Source of the DNA: Paenibacillus sp. FSL R5-0912
GTDB lineage: Bacteria; Bacillota; Bacilli; Paenibacillales; Paenibacillaceae
Reading direction: 5' to 3'
Length of the DNA stretch: 64,000 bases
Assembly (NCBI RefSeq): GCF_000758605.1
Contig: NZ_CP009282.1
Span: 2,728,001-2,792,000, forward strand
The notes under the pieces are model-generated. The model did no database searches and was not told the DNA's origin. It saw nothing but the letters and a program-made list of their open reading frames with translations. Shown in pieces: positions 1-7,795 of this stretch (position 1 is its first letter; each line of letters begins with the position of its first letter). The position numbers and the translations under genes are program-made.

Positions 1-1
1 T

Positions 2-541
2 GAGATCGGGGAGATGATGCGGGGGCTGCTCTATATGGTGGTGCTGCCATCCGTAGCGGGGATGCTGCTCAATCAGTTCAGTAAAGGCAAGGTTACTGCA
101 GTCTGCGGCCCGCCGCTTGCACCGTTTGTCAAAGTTGGCCTGTTCATCGTTGTGTCGATCAATGGCGCCAGCATTGCCCGTTATCTGAAGCATCCGGATG
201 GCAAGCTGATCCTAATTATTGCCGTTACTTTCGTAACTGTCGTATTGGGCTATATTATCGGTGCTGTAGTCTCACGAAGCTTCCGCTGGGATTATGAGAA
301 TACCGTCGCCGTTCAGTTCAACTCCGGTATGCGCAATCTGAGTGCAGGTGCGGTACTGGCAGTGAAATACTTTCCGCCAGCCGTCGCCCTGCCCGTGATT
401 TCCGGCATGCTGTTTCAGCAGATTCTGGCTGCCTGCTCCGGCATGTTCATCCGCAGCCGGGCCAAACGTCTGCTGCAGGCGGAAGCTCCTACTTCAGGAG
501 GACCTATAGCCACACCGGCAGAGAGCCGCATTTCGTTATAG
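2..541 (+). CDS. Bile acid:sodium symporter family (BASS) protein, 5' end missing
   Basis: The reading frame is open from base 2, before the first Met at 14, so this is the C-terminal part of a longer gene cut by the window edge. About 175 residues remain with four to five hydrophobic segments. The region around VQFNSGMRNLSAGAVLAVKY resembles the conserved second half of SBF/BASS transporters, which carry organic anions across the membrane with sodium. The last 25 residues are polar and probably cytoplasmic. Substrate cannot be inferred. A hairpin terminator follows 15 bases after the stop, so the gene ends its transcription unit. Family call is fairly secure, the exact subfamily is not. Confidence 0.7.
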   Translation, partial: EIGEMMRGLLYMVVLPSVAGMLLNQFSKGKVTAVCGPPLAPFVKVGLFIVVSINGASIARYLKHPDGKLILIIAVTFVTVVLGYIIGAVVSRSFRWDYENTVAVQFNSGMRNLSAGAVLAVKYFPPAVALPVISGMLFQQILAACSGMFIRSRAKRLLQAEAPTSGGPIATPAESRISL

Positions 542-555
542 AGTATCCCGGCAAT

Positions 556-613
556 CCCGCATTTCCCCCTATATTGAGTGCCGCTGCCTGCGGCTGGGGA
601 ATTGCGGGTTTTT
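556..613 (+). terminator. Rho-independent terminator of the BASS gene
   Basis: The arms cccgcatttcccc (556-568) and ggggaattgcggg (596-608) pair almost completely, and a short T run follows. Confidence 0.75.
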
Positions 614-698
614 CAGGCTGAATATAAATAAAAATAGTTATATTTCACTATTATTCGACAAAATGCGATATTATTTCCGAAAATTCGTCTAGAAATAT

Positions 699-726
699 TA
701 ATTATTTCTGTGGAAAATCCGATAGT
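699..726 (+). promoter_or_regulatory. Possible sigma-D (motility) promoter
   Basis: TAAT at 699-702, a 16-base spacer and CCGATAGT at 719-726 resemble the sigma-D consensus (TAAA, about 15 bases, GCCGATAA). It lies 77 bases before the chemoreceptor gene, a class often under sigma-D control. The match is imperfect, so this is a suggestion. Confidence 0.35.
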
Positions 727-802
727 AATTGTAATAAATGTTACGGTTTTTAGCTATTCAGGTACTAGTGGATTAGATAGAGGCGGAAGGGTGTAGAAAA
801 CT

Positions 803-2836
803 ATGAAGATTCGTATGAAGCTATCGGTTATGATGATTGTCGTTACACTAATTTCTACAGCATTAATGGGGATTTTTACGTACACCAAGTCCACTGGCAC
901 TATCTTGAATCTGACTGAAGCTTCTATGGCACAGGTGAACACCAACAAAGCGCAGACGATTGCGGCAATGATCGATAAAGAGAAGCGGAGCATGCAGCTC
1001 GTTGCAGGTGAAAGCGAGATCCAACAGCTGCTGCTTCAGGCCGGAAACGGCGAACTTACTACCGGGGATGCACTGCAGAATGAAGTGAATGTGAAGCTTC
1101 AGGGCTTAGTCAAAGATGCTGGCAACCTGGAGCATATGTTTGTGGCTGATATGAAGGGAATTGCGGTAGCTGACAGTGACACCAAGCTGGTCGGCACCGA
1201 TTTCAGCGAAAGAAACTACACGAAGAATGTATTCAAGACAGGTGAAGCTGTCGTCAGTGAGACCTTGAAATCTAAATCTACCGGAGCCTACGTATTAGCC
1301 TTTGTCCATCCTGTGAAGAGCGGGGGCAAGATGATCGGTTTCGTCGCTTCGGCGGTTAATGCGAACAGTATTATTAAATATTTAGCCGATGCCAAGGTGA
1401 CCAATGCGCCTTCATCCTATGCCTATCTGGTGGACGAAACTGGCAATATCCTCTACCATCCGGATGAAACAAAGATTGGTTCAGTGATTGAGAATGAATC
1501 AATTAAAGCTGTTGTGGAGCGTGTGAAGGTGGGCGAGACCGTACCGGATGGAACGGTGCAGTACACGTATGAGGGCGCTGAGAAAAAAGCGGCTTTCACC
1601 GTTCTTCCGGAGACTCACTGGACCCTGGTACTGACTGGAGATCTGGAGGAGATCATGCTGCCTGTGGATGAAATGACCAACTACATTTTATTGCTAGGAC
1701 TGGGAAGCCTGCTGCTTACGCTGTTAATTGGGGTTACTGTAGCTACCCGTATCTCCTCACCGATTATCAAGCTTACCCAGCTGATTAACCGCACCGCGCA
1801 GCTGGATTTGAAGTATGACAACCAGTATGAATATTTAACTAAAAATAAAGATGAGACAGGTACCATTGCCAAGGCAATGTTCCATACCCGCGCCGTTCTG
1901 CGTGAGATGGCCGGAAGCCTGATCTCGATTTCCTCGAAAGTGCTGGATAATGCGGAGACGCTGGAGAAGCTGTCCATTGACGTCAGGGAGAATGCGCATG
2001 ATAATTCAGCCACTACGGAGCAGTTGTCCGCAGGAATGGAAGAAACGGCGGCATCTACCCAGGAGATGACAGCGGCCATTCATGAGATCGAGAATAATGT
2101 CAGAATGATCTCCACCCGGGTAAAAGAAGGCTCCGGTGTATCCGGGCAAATTACGGAGCGTGCATTGGCGCTTCAGCATGATGCGGTCACATCCACCGAG
2201 AATGCCAAACAGATCTACGGCTCGGTCCGTGGTGAGATGCAGAAAGCTATTGAGCAATCGGGTGCCATCAACGAGATCAATGTGCTGGCGGATACGATTC
2301 TCTCCATTACAAGCCAGACCAATCTGCTGGCGCTCAATGCGGCGATTGAAGCTGCACGGGCGGGCGATGCCGGCCGCGGATTCGCCGTTGTAGCGGGTGA
2401 AATCCGTAAGCTGGCCGAGAAGTCGTCAGAGACTGCGGCTGGCATCCAGGGCGTTGTCAAGAATGTCTACAACTCCGTAGAGCAGATGATTGAACATTCT
2501 GAAGCCATGCTGACGTTCATTGATCAGAATGTACTGGGCGATTATGAGCGGCTGACTGAGGTCAGCCAGCAGTATAACAGCGATGCTTCAACGATTAATG
2601 AGCTGATGAACCAGTTCGAGGAGGCAGCGGACCATCTGAACGAAACGGTGTCCAGCATCGCCATCGCCGTCAATGAAGTGGCGGCTACCGTGAACGAGGG
2701 TGCAATTGGTGTTCAGGATATCGCCGAGAAGACGGCGGATATTGTGGAGAAAACCTTCCATGAGGCTACCATGGCTGATGAGAATACGCAGAGCGCCAAG
2801 GAGATGCAGGTCCTGGTAGAGAAGTTCAAAATCTAA
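803..2836 (+). CDS. Methyl-accepting chemotaxis protein
   Basis: Membrane chemoreceptor of 677 residues that signals to CheA through CheW. A transmembrane helix lies at about 8-29. It is followed by an extracellular sensor of dCache type (about 35-290, with the [14 protein letters not shown] and [13 protein letters not shown] repeats typical of tandem PAS-like lobes). A second helix at about 293-315 leads into a HAMP segment. A long coiled-coil signalling domain follows, whose hairpin tip carries [20 protein letters not shown] at about 503-522. The start has an upstream ggaaggg. Monocistronic: a strong terminator follows 90 bases downstream. The ligand is unknown, and no other chemotaxis gene is nearby, so it is an orphan receptor. 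Confidence 0.95.
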   Translation: MKIRMKLSVMMIVVTLISTALMGIFTYTKSTGTILNLTEASMAQVNTNKAQTIAAMIDKEKRSMQLVAGESEIQQLLLQAGNGELTTGDALQNEVNVKLQGLVKDAGNLEHMFVADMKGIAVADSDTKLVGTDFSERNYTKNVFKTGEAVVSETLKSKSTGAYVLAFVHPVKSGGKMIGFVASAVNANSIIKYLADAKVTNAPSSYAYLVDETGNILYHPDETKIGSVIENESIKAVVERVKVGETVPDGTVQYTYEGAEKKAAFTVLPETHWTLVLTGDLEEIMLPVDEMTNYILLLGLGSLLLTLLIGVTVATRISSPIIKLTQLINRTAQLDLKYDNQYEYLTKNKDETGTIAKAMFHTRAVLREMAGSLISISSKVLDNAETLEKLSIDVRENAHDNSATTEQLSAGMEETAASTQEMTAAIHEIENNVRMISTRVKEGSGVSGQITERALALQHDAVTSTENAKQIYGSVRGEMQKAIEQSGAINEINVLADTILSITSQTNLLALNAAIEAARAGDAGRGFAVVAGEIRKLAEKSSETAAGIQGVVKNVYNSVEQMIEHSEAMLTFIDQNVLGDYERLTEVSQQYNSDASTINELMNQFEEAADHLNETVSSIAIAVNEVAATVNEGAIGVQDIAEKTADIVEKTFHEATMADENTQSAKEMQVLVEKFKI

Positions 2837-2926
2837 GCCGGTTTCAGCAGATTTTTACCCGCGCTTCATCTGATTTTAAGCTTCGGGGTATATATTAAAC
2901 ACATAACCCCCCTTTAATATAACTTA

Positions 2927-2960
2927 GACCCCGCCGGACGCTGGCGGGGTCCCTTTTTTT
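2927..2960 (+). terminator. Rho-independent terminator
   Basis: Perfect stem gaccccgcc / ggcggggtc with a 7-base loop, followed by ccttttttt. It ends the chemoreceptor transcript. Confidence 0.9.
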
Positions 2961-3050
2961 GTCTGGAATTCAGGCTCACCCCTTCCACATTCTCAAGACT
3001 CCGCAAATGGTGAATTATGGTGAAAACTGGGTTGTAGCGTTGATTTTGGA

Positions 3051-3398
3051 GTGGAGGCTAAGGTAGCTGTGGGAAAGATTGAAGAATTATATCAGCTGAT
3101 AGGCAATAAGCTCATAGGAATAATTCCTGATGAGTGGGACAAAGTTTATCTCTATGCTGAGGTATTGCCGGGTTCAAGAATAGTCTATTTTTATTACAAT
3201 TCTACCACCCGGAACGAGTTGATATTTGGTCATAATATTCCTGAAATATATGGGGTAGATGAGCGCATTTATGACCGTTTGTGTAGTGAATTAGAAAAGT
3301 ACTTTGTTGATCTTAATGCGGAATTTAGCAAAAACAATCCTCAACAATGGACAAATTTAACTATGTATTTAAGTCAATCAGGCAAATTTAATAGTTAG
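3051..3398 (+). pseudogene. YezG-family antitoxin gene, 5' fragment (interrupted by IS)
   Basis: Encodes about 114 residues of a YezG-type (DUF600) immunity protein. These proteins neutralise LXG-type toxins such as YeeF in Bacillus. The core includes IIPDEWDKVYLYAEVLPGS, FGHNIPEIYGVDERIYDRL and NNPQQWTNLTMYLSQSGKFN. It begins with GTG after a weak ggag site. The frame runs into the left end of the IS element within two codons of GKFN and stops at an IS-supplied TAG. The rest of the gene continues at 5112, so it is a disrupted gene rather than a short antitoxin. No toxin gene lies upstream, where only the chemoreceptor is found. The antitoxin was therefore an orphan before the insertion. Confidence 0.85.
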
Positions 3399-3515
3399 CT
3401 GTCAGAATTCCCCCACTTCTCTAAGTGGCGGGATGAATGTCAGCGGTCTTTCTCATAGACAAATAAAACCTAAAATATTACAATAAAACCATTCAGTAGT
3501 ATTATGAAATAGGTT

Positions 3516-3923
3516 GTGATATCCGTGGAATTAGACACAAATAATCATTCAGTATTCTCTCTTCATTATCATCTTGTGCTAGTCGTGAAGTACCGCAGAA
3601 AAGTAATAGACGATGACATTTCGAATCGGTTACAAGAGATATTTGAGTCTATTCAGCCTAATTACAATATCACCCTGCAGGAATGGAAGCATGACAAGGA
3701 TCATGTTCACATTCTAATGAAAGCTCACCCCAATAGCGATATTTCTAAATTTCTGAACGCTTATAAGAGTGCATCCTCCCGTCTAATTAAGAAAGAATTT
3801 CCTGTAATTCGTCAACAGCTGTGGAAGGAATATTTCTGGTCCAGAAGTTATTGTCTACTGACGATTGGCGGTGCGCCGATTGAAGTCATCCGGAAGTACA
3901 TCGAATCTCAAGGTCAGAAATGA
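3516..3923 (+). CDS. tnpA: IS200/IS605 family transposase TnpA (Y1 HUH)
   Basis: Small tyrosine transposase of 135 residues that cuts and rejoins single-stranded element ends. The N-terminal block (HYHLVLVVKYRRKVI) is typical. The HUH metal motif is HVHIL at about residues 68-72, and the catalytic tyrosine is probably in KYIESQGQK near residue 130. The length is normal and the gene is intact. The start is GTG at 3516; a second in-frame GTG at 3525 is equally possible. tnpB starts 9 bases after the stop, which implies co-transcription. The enzyme should recognise the two subterminal hairpins of this element. Confidence 0.93.
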   Translation: MISVELDTNNHSVFSLHYHLVLVVKYRRKVIDDDISNRLQEIFESIQPNYNITLQEWKHDKDHVHILMKAHPNSDISKFLNAYKSASSRLIKKEFPVIRQQLWKEYFWSRSYCLLTIGGAPIEVIRKYIESQGQK

Positions 3924-3932
3924 GGTGGGCAG

Positions 3933-5006
3933 GTGTTAAAGGCTTATAAGTATCGAATCCATCCCACCTATGAGCAAGAGCAGTACTTCACTAAAGTATT
4001 CGGCGCTGTTCGCTTCATCTACAATCGAATGCTTGCAGATAAGCTTGAACATTACAAGCAAACGGAAACGATGCTCCAAACGACACCTGCGCCATACAAA
4101 AAGGATTTTGCCTGGCTGAAAGAAGTGGATAGTCTAGCCTTAGCCAATGCCCAGCTTCACTTAGAGAAGGCGTATCAGAATTTCTTCCGTGAACCGAACG
4201 CGGGATTTCCAAAATTCAAGAGCAAGAAGAAGAATAGCCATAGCTTCACAACCAATAACCAGAAGGGAACCATTGCCATTACAGAGGGAAGGATCAAAAT
4301 CCCCAAACTAAAAACGAAAATCAAAATCAAGCTGCACCGTCCATTCGAGGGACGTATTAAATCATGCACCATTTCCAAAACACCCACGGGAAAATATTAC
4401 GCTTCCGTATTGGTGGAAACGGATATCATCCCATTGCCCCCACTCGAGACGAAGATCGGTGTGGATCTGGGGTTGAAAGACTTTGCGATTCCTTCACATG
4501 GCGAAATCATACCGAATCCGAAGTACTTGCGGAAGTCTGAACAACGATTAGCCAAGCTGCAAAAGGACTTGTCACGAAAGAAGAAAGGGAGCCGTAACCG
4601 GTATAAGGCAAGGCTGAAGGTCGCCAGACTGCATGAAAAAATAGCGAATCAACGGAAAGACTTTTTGCACAAAACGTCCACCCAAATGATAAACGAAAAC
4701 CAAGTGATCGTGATGGAGGACTTGCGTGTAAAGAACATGATGCAGAATCATAAGTTAGCCAAAGCCATATCCGAAGTGTCTTGGAGCCTGTTCAGAGACA
4801 TGCTGACCTACAAAGCGAAATGGTACGGCAGAGAATTAATCATTGCTCCCAAACACTTTGCAAGCAGTCAATTGTGTTCCTGCTGTGGCTACAAAAATGC
4901 AGAAGTCAAGAACCTGGCCGTACGGGAGTGGTCCTGTCCTGCCTGTCATACGGAGCATGACAGAGACCGGAATGCGGCATTGAATCTTCTACAACTAGCC
5001 ATGTAA
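3933..5006 (+). CDS. tnpB: IS605-associated RNA-guided nuclease TnpB
   Basis: Full-length TnpB of 357 residues, the compact ancestor type of Cas12. The N-terminal [15 protein letters not shown] block is typical of the family. The three RuvC acidic positions are visible: D in [11 protein letters not shown] (about 172), E in [12 protein letters not shown] (about 265) and D in [12 protein letters not shown] (about 346). A CxxC...CxxC zinc site (CSCCGY and CPACHTEH) sits between the second and third. TnpB proteins cut DNA next to a TAM using an omegaRNA encoded at their own 3' end, and so help the element persist. It starts with GTG after ggtgggcag. No inactivating change is seen. Confidence 0.93.
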   Translation: MLKAYKYRIHPTYEQEQYFTKVFGAVRFIYNRMLADKLEHYKQTETMLQTTPAPYKKDFAWLKEVDSLALANAQLHLEKAYQNFFREPNAGFPKFKSKKKNSHSFTTNNQKGTIAITEGRIKIPKLKTKIKIKLHRPFEGRIKSCTISKTPTGKYYASVLVETDIIPLPPLETKIGVDLGLKDFAIPSHGEIIPNPKYLRKSEQRLAKLQKDLSRKKKGSRNRYKARLKVARLHEKIANQRKDFLHKTSTQMINENQVIVMEDLRVKNMMQNHKLAKAISEVSWSLFRDMLTYKAKWYGRELIIAPKHFASSQLCSCCGYKNAEVKNLAVREWSCPACHTEHDRDRNAALNLLQLAM

Positions 5007-5111
5007 ATGGCCCTTAGCGGGTTAGGAACTAGCCTATAAGCTTGGGTAAACTTGGAGCAGTAGCTCTATTGACCAAGAAACACCCACCTCTTAGGTGGTG
5101 TGTAGTTCACT
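4975..5111 (+). ncRNA. Probable omegaRNA (TnpB guide RNA scaffold)
   Basis: Inferred from known IS605 biology: the scaffold overlaps the tnpB 3' end and runs through the element right end, and the guide is the adjacent flanking DNA. After the tnpB stop there are about 105 non-coding bases that can form several hairpins, ending in the right-end hairpin cccacct-ctt-aggtgg. The guide copied from this insertion site would start attgattataattatggcg, which is yezG sequence. The 5' boundary is not visible from sequence alone. Confidence 0.5.
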
Positions 5112-5252
5112 ATTGATTATAATTATGGCGCTGTTTTGTATTCCCCCTCACAACAGCGTACAATTTGGGAGTATGAAATTCTAGGACTACATCCTACAGA
5201 TGGCTTTCACCAGAAGTATTTAGATGAATATCTCAAAACAAAAACGGATTAA
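5112..5252 (+). pseudogene. YezG-family antitoxin gene, 3' fragment
   Basis: In frame after the IS right end, the sequence encodes IDYNYGAVLYSPSQQRTIW, then EYEILGLHPTDGFHQKYL, then DEYLKTKTD and a TAA stop at 5250-5252. This is the C-terminal part of a YezG protein, where GKFxIDYNY is a conserved run. It joins seamlessly to the 5' fragment ending GKFN at 3392. It has no start codon or ribosome site of its own and is not expected to be translated. Confidence 0.85.
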
Positions 5253-5263
5253 TCCCCCTAGAG

Positions 5264-5322
5264 GTGTCCCTTCAGCTATTCAACGGCTGACCGAAGCACC
5301 TCAAGTTGTTTATTTAGAAATG
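5264..5322 (+). terminator. Possible terminator of the antitoxin gene
   Basis: Outer arms gaggtg and cacctc enclose a second pair, tcagc and gctga, giving an interrupted hairpin followed by the T-rich aagttgtttattt. The stem is imperfect. Confidence 0.4.
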
Positions 5323-5401
5323 GAACTTTTAGCGGGAAATCGCAGTTTCAGTATGCTATATTATTTATAATCCAAGTCAGATAATGGAAGGAGGACGATT
5401 C

Positions 5402-5506
5402 ATGAGAAGATTAATGCTCAGCTCTACGCAAAGTCTATGGACGACATGGCAGTGGTTGTTGTGTAGAGCTGATAGCAAGTCTCCGCTGCAACGATCCGCC
5501 GGATAA
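5402..5506 (+). CDS. Short leader ORF (34 aa, Trp-rich), possible leader peptide
   Basis: A 34-codon frame with a very strong site (ggaaggagg, 6 bases before ATG). The product begins MRRLMLSSTQSLWTTWQWLL, with three Trp within six residues, and ends CRADSKSPLQRSAG. It is too short to classify, and I recognise no family. It overlaps two competing inverted repeats (see 5418-5558) and ends 63 bases before the CD3324-like gene. The combination of a strong ribosome site, a short peptide and alternative hairpins is typical of attenuators such as those before erm or trp genes. That role is an inference. Confidence 0.45.
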   Translation: MRRLMLSSTQSLWTTWQWLLCRADSKSPLQRSAG

Positions 5507-5558
5507 AATGGTCTGTTCTATAGACTTTGCTGCCTTTACAAGTTCACTACTTTAAAGG
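5418..5558 (+). promoter_or_regulatory. Overlapping inverted repeats, attenuator-like leader
   Basis: Arm A tcagctctac (5418-5427) pairs perfectly with gtagagctga (5463-5472). Arm B gcaaagtctat (5428-5438), inside the A loop, pairs perfectly with atagactttgc (5520-5530). The copy agcaagtct (5474-5482) can also pair with that last arm with one bulge. Finally ccttt (5533-5537) can pair with aaagg (5554-5558), the ribosome site of the next gene. A and B cross, so they form either alternatives or a pseudoknot. Confidence 0.5.
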
Positions 5559-5569
5559 AGCGGAGCTAT

Positions 5570-5842
5570 ATGAAATATGTAAATGCAGATCTGGTATTAC
5601 CGCAGCAGCTGCTGCAGGAAGTACAGAAATATATGCAAGGCGGGATGCTCTACATCCCCAAGCCCGAGGGGCAACGGAAACGGTGGGGGGAGAACTCAGG
5701 CGGCAGAACCTATCTGACGGCCCGGAACCAGTCCATTCGTGACCATTATGCCAGGGGCTTAAGCGTAACCGAGCTTGCCGAGCAATTTTGTCTGTCGGGT
5801 GACAGCATCAAGAAGATTGTCTATGGAAGCAAGCAGCTATGA
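5570..5842 (+). CDS. CD3324-family small DNA-binding protein
   Basis: A 90-residue protein that begins MKYVNADLVLPQQLLQEVQ and contains GGMLYIPK and RNQSIRDHYARGLSVTELAE. The C-terminal half predicts a helix-turn-helix (GLSVTELAEQFCLSGDSIKK), as in the CD3324 family, which is related to the Mor/MuC activator fold. DNA binding is likely but targets are unknown. The site aaaggagcgga precedes ATG with good spacing. The gene sits behind the short leader ORF and its hairpins, which may control its translation. A T-rich stretch follows the stop. Confidence 0.75.
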   Translation: MKYVNADLVLPQQLLQEVQKYMQGGMLYIPKPEGQRKRWGENSGGRTYLTARNQSIRDHYARGLSVTELAEQFCLSGDSIKKIVYGSKQL

Positions 5843-5865
5843 GCAGCACTTATATTGAGATGAGA

Positions 5866-5900
5866 GAAGGAGTCGAACAGGGCTCTTTCTTTTTTTTTGT
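5866..5900 (+). terminator. Weak terminator
   Basis: A short imperfect hairpin around gagtc/gggctc is followed by a run of nine T. The T run is clear, the stem is weak. Confidence 0.35.
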
Positions 5901-5992
5901 GCAAAAAATGAATTGCAGCTGTTTATTATCTATGTTCATCCATTGAGTCACCCCTATAATTATATAGACAGATGTATGCGGGAGGCAGGAAG

Positions 5993-7015
5993 ATGACGGG
6001 ACATAATTTATGCAGCAGCAGTGCGGGTGATCCATCGCGGGATCTCTGGAGATCGGGCAGGAATATAGCACTCAGGGCATTGGCAGAGTATGATCTGGAA
6101 TGGAACAGGATTGAGCTTATCGGCTTATCAGACAATTTTACATTCCGGGTGGAGACTGCAGCTGCCGGCAGCTTTCTGCTGCGGATTCATGGTGACCGCT
6201 TCAGCCGGGAGGAGATCCTGTCGGAGCTGGAATGGACCCGGTATCTCAATCAGACAGCGGGCTTTGTGGTCCCGCAAGGATTGGCCAGTTCCAGCGGCGG
6301 CTATATCCTGGAGACTGGAAGCGAAGAGCGGCGGCTTGCTTGGGCAACGGTGATGCACTGGGTGGAAGGGGCGCCTGTAGAGGGCAATCTGCCGGATGAT
6401 CTTATCTTCCGGATGGGGGAAATGCTGGCCGGTATGCACGTAGCGAGTACACCGTTCGTTCCGTCTGCCGGCTTCACCCGTCCGGTATGGGGAGCAGACA
6501 GCTTCGAGCTGGAGTGGAGCAAGCTGGAGGCGCATCACGCGGTAATGGTAACGGAGGAACAATGGAAGCTCTATCAGGCTGCTGCCGCGAAGATACGGGC
6601 AGATCTCGAAGCCATGCAGCCTGACGCCAGCAGCTACGGCTTGATTCACGGCGATTTGCATAGCGGAAATATTGTTTTTGACCAAGGCCAGCCGCGTGCG
6701 ATCGATTTCGGCCGCTGCGGCTACGGATATTTCCTCTATGATATGGCCGCCGCACTGCTGGAGCTCTCCCCGGGGCAGCGCGGCAGCCTGATCCAGGGCT
6801 ATAGAAGTGTCCGGGAGCTGGAGCCGGATTATGAACGGAAGCTGGAATGCTTCTTCGTTATGATCATGATAGGCAATTACAGCCATCACATTTCTAATCC
6901 GGATGAAATCCCCGGTCTGCGGGAAGAACAGCCGTATGCCCTGGCTTACCTGAGAGAATATTTGCAGGGTGAGCGTTTTTTGTTCAGTCGTATCGAACCC
7001 TACGTGATAGAGTGA
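5993..7015 (+). CDS. APH/choline-kinase-fold phosphotransferase
   Basis: A 340-residue protein of the aminoglycoside phosphotransferase (APH) superfamily, whose members transfer phosphate from ATP to small molecules. The Brenner catalytic motif is LIHGDLHSGNIVF at about residue 216, and the metal-binding AIDFGRCGYGYFLYDMA follows about 22 residues later. The N-lobe contains the LLRIHGDRFS strand with the ATP-anchoring region. I chose ATG 5993 because ggaggcagg lies just upstream; an in-frame ATG at 5972 has no site. The substrate is not evident: the family includes homoserine, fructosamine and antibiotic kinases. Monocistronic, with a good terminator downstream. Confidence 0.82.
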   Translation: MTGHNLCSSSAGDPSRDLWRSGRNIALRALAEYDLEWNRIELIGLSDNFTFRVETAAAGSFLLRIHGDRFSREEILSELEWTRYLNQTAGFVVPQGLASSSGGYILETGSEERRLAWATVMHWVEGAPVEGNLPDDLIFRMGEMLAGMHVASTPFVPSAGFTRPVWGADSFELEWSKLEAHHAVMVTEEQWKLYQAAAAKIRADLEAMQPDASSYGLIHGDLHSGNIVFDQGQPRAIDFGRCGYGYFLYDMAAALLELSPGQRGSLIQGYRSVRELEPDYERKLECFFVMIMIGNYSHHISNPDEIPGLREEQPYALAYLREYLQGERFLFSRIEPYVIE

Positions 7016-7077
7016 GGGCAGCGTCCAGTTGTACTTAATAAATAGCAGAGCCCTTTGCGGTCTGCTTCTCCAATATC

Positions 7078-7117
7078 AGCTGTTCCCCGGTGATAATGCC
7101 GGTGGGGCAGCTTTTTT
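7078..7117 (+). terminator. Rho-independent terminator
   Basis: agctg-tccccgg / ccgg-tgggg-cagct hairpin followed by tttttt, 60 bases after the kinase gene. Confidence 0.8.
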
Positions 7118-7246
7118 GATGTGCCGGGAGGTATCCGATCAGTCGTTTATTGTGTATTTCAGGAAAATAAGCCCAAAAATTATGCTGGGAAATTATGCGA
7201 TGTATTGATGAGACTCCCGCAGTGAGTCATGGAGGAAATGAGCTGT

Positions 7247-7520
7247 AATACAATGTGTCACTGCGAAGGTAAACGAGCCCAATGTAAGCGAAAAACCGAA
7301 TACAATGTGTCATCGCGAAGGTAACCGAGCCCAATGTAAGCGAAAAACCGAATACAATGTGTCACCGCGAAGGTAACCGAGCCCAATGTAAGCGAAAAAC
7401 CGAATACAATGTGTCATCGCGAAGGTAACCGAGCCCAATGTATGCGAAAAACCGAATACAATGTGTCACCGCGAAGGTGACCGGGCCAAATGTAAGCGAA
7501 AAACCGAATACAATGTGTCG
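7247..7520 (+). repeat. 52-bp tandem repeat array (six cores)
   Basis: The motif aatacaatgtgtca recurs at 7247, 7299, 7351, 7403, 7455 and 7507, exactly 52 bases apart. Each unit contains cgaaaaaccgaatacaatg, a locus-specific segment (cgcgaaggtaaccga) and gcccaatgtaagcg. Differences are single bases. The same core recurs at 28525, 40771 and 41041. Open frames on the minus strand here are repeat artefacts. The rest of 7118-7795 contains no gene I can support. Confidence 0.9.
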
Positions 7521-7795
7521 CAGCGTGGGAATAGGGTGGAGGAAATCCCTTTAAATGACCGGAAAGAGCAAGTTGCGTTAATTGAACTTTTGTTTTGTTC
7601 CGCCGGGAGCCGCCGTTGGATTCGGACCCCCTGAGCGTTGAAGTCATACGTTAGACCCCGCAGCATACCCGCCAATCTGTAAATATGTCCATTGTTCCTA
7701 GTCTAAGGACATTTTTTGATCTCCGTTGGGGCGGTAACATAAAGACATCAAAGCGCAGCCAGCTTTGAATTACCGGGTAAAAGGGGAGTACACAG

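Larger units (their letters stand above)
3393..5111 (+). mobile_element. IS200/IS605-family insertion sequence, apparently complete
   Basis: The element carries tnpA and tnpB in the same orientation. Near each end it has a hairpin: cccactt-ctct-aagtgg at about 3411-3428 (left) and cacccacct-ctt-aggtggtg at about 5083-5102 (right). The boundaries are inferred by rejoining the split yezG frame: the left flank ends aaatttaat at 3392 and the right flank resumes attgattat at 5112. No target duplication is seen, as expected for single-strand transposition. The 5' flank suggests the target motif TTAAT or TTTAAT, which would also be the TnpB TAM. Both ORFs are full length, so the element may be active. 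Ends may be off by one or two bases. Confidence 0.88.

Noticed and set aside
5112..5252. Separate small gene downstream of tnpB
   Set aside because: It continues the frame of the fragment at 3051 exactly once the IS is removed and has no start of its own.
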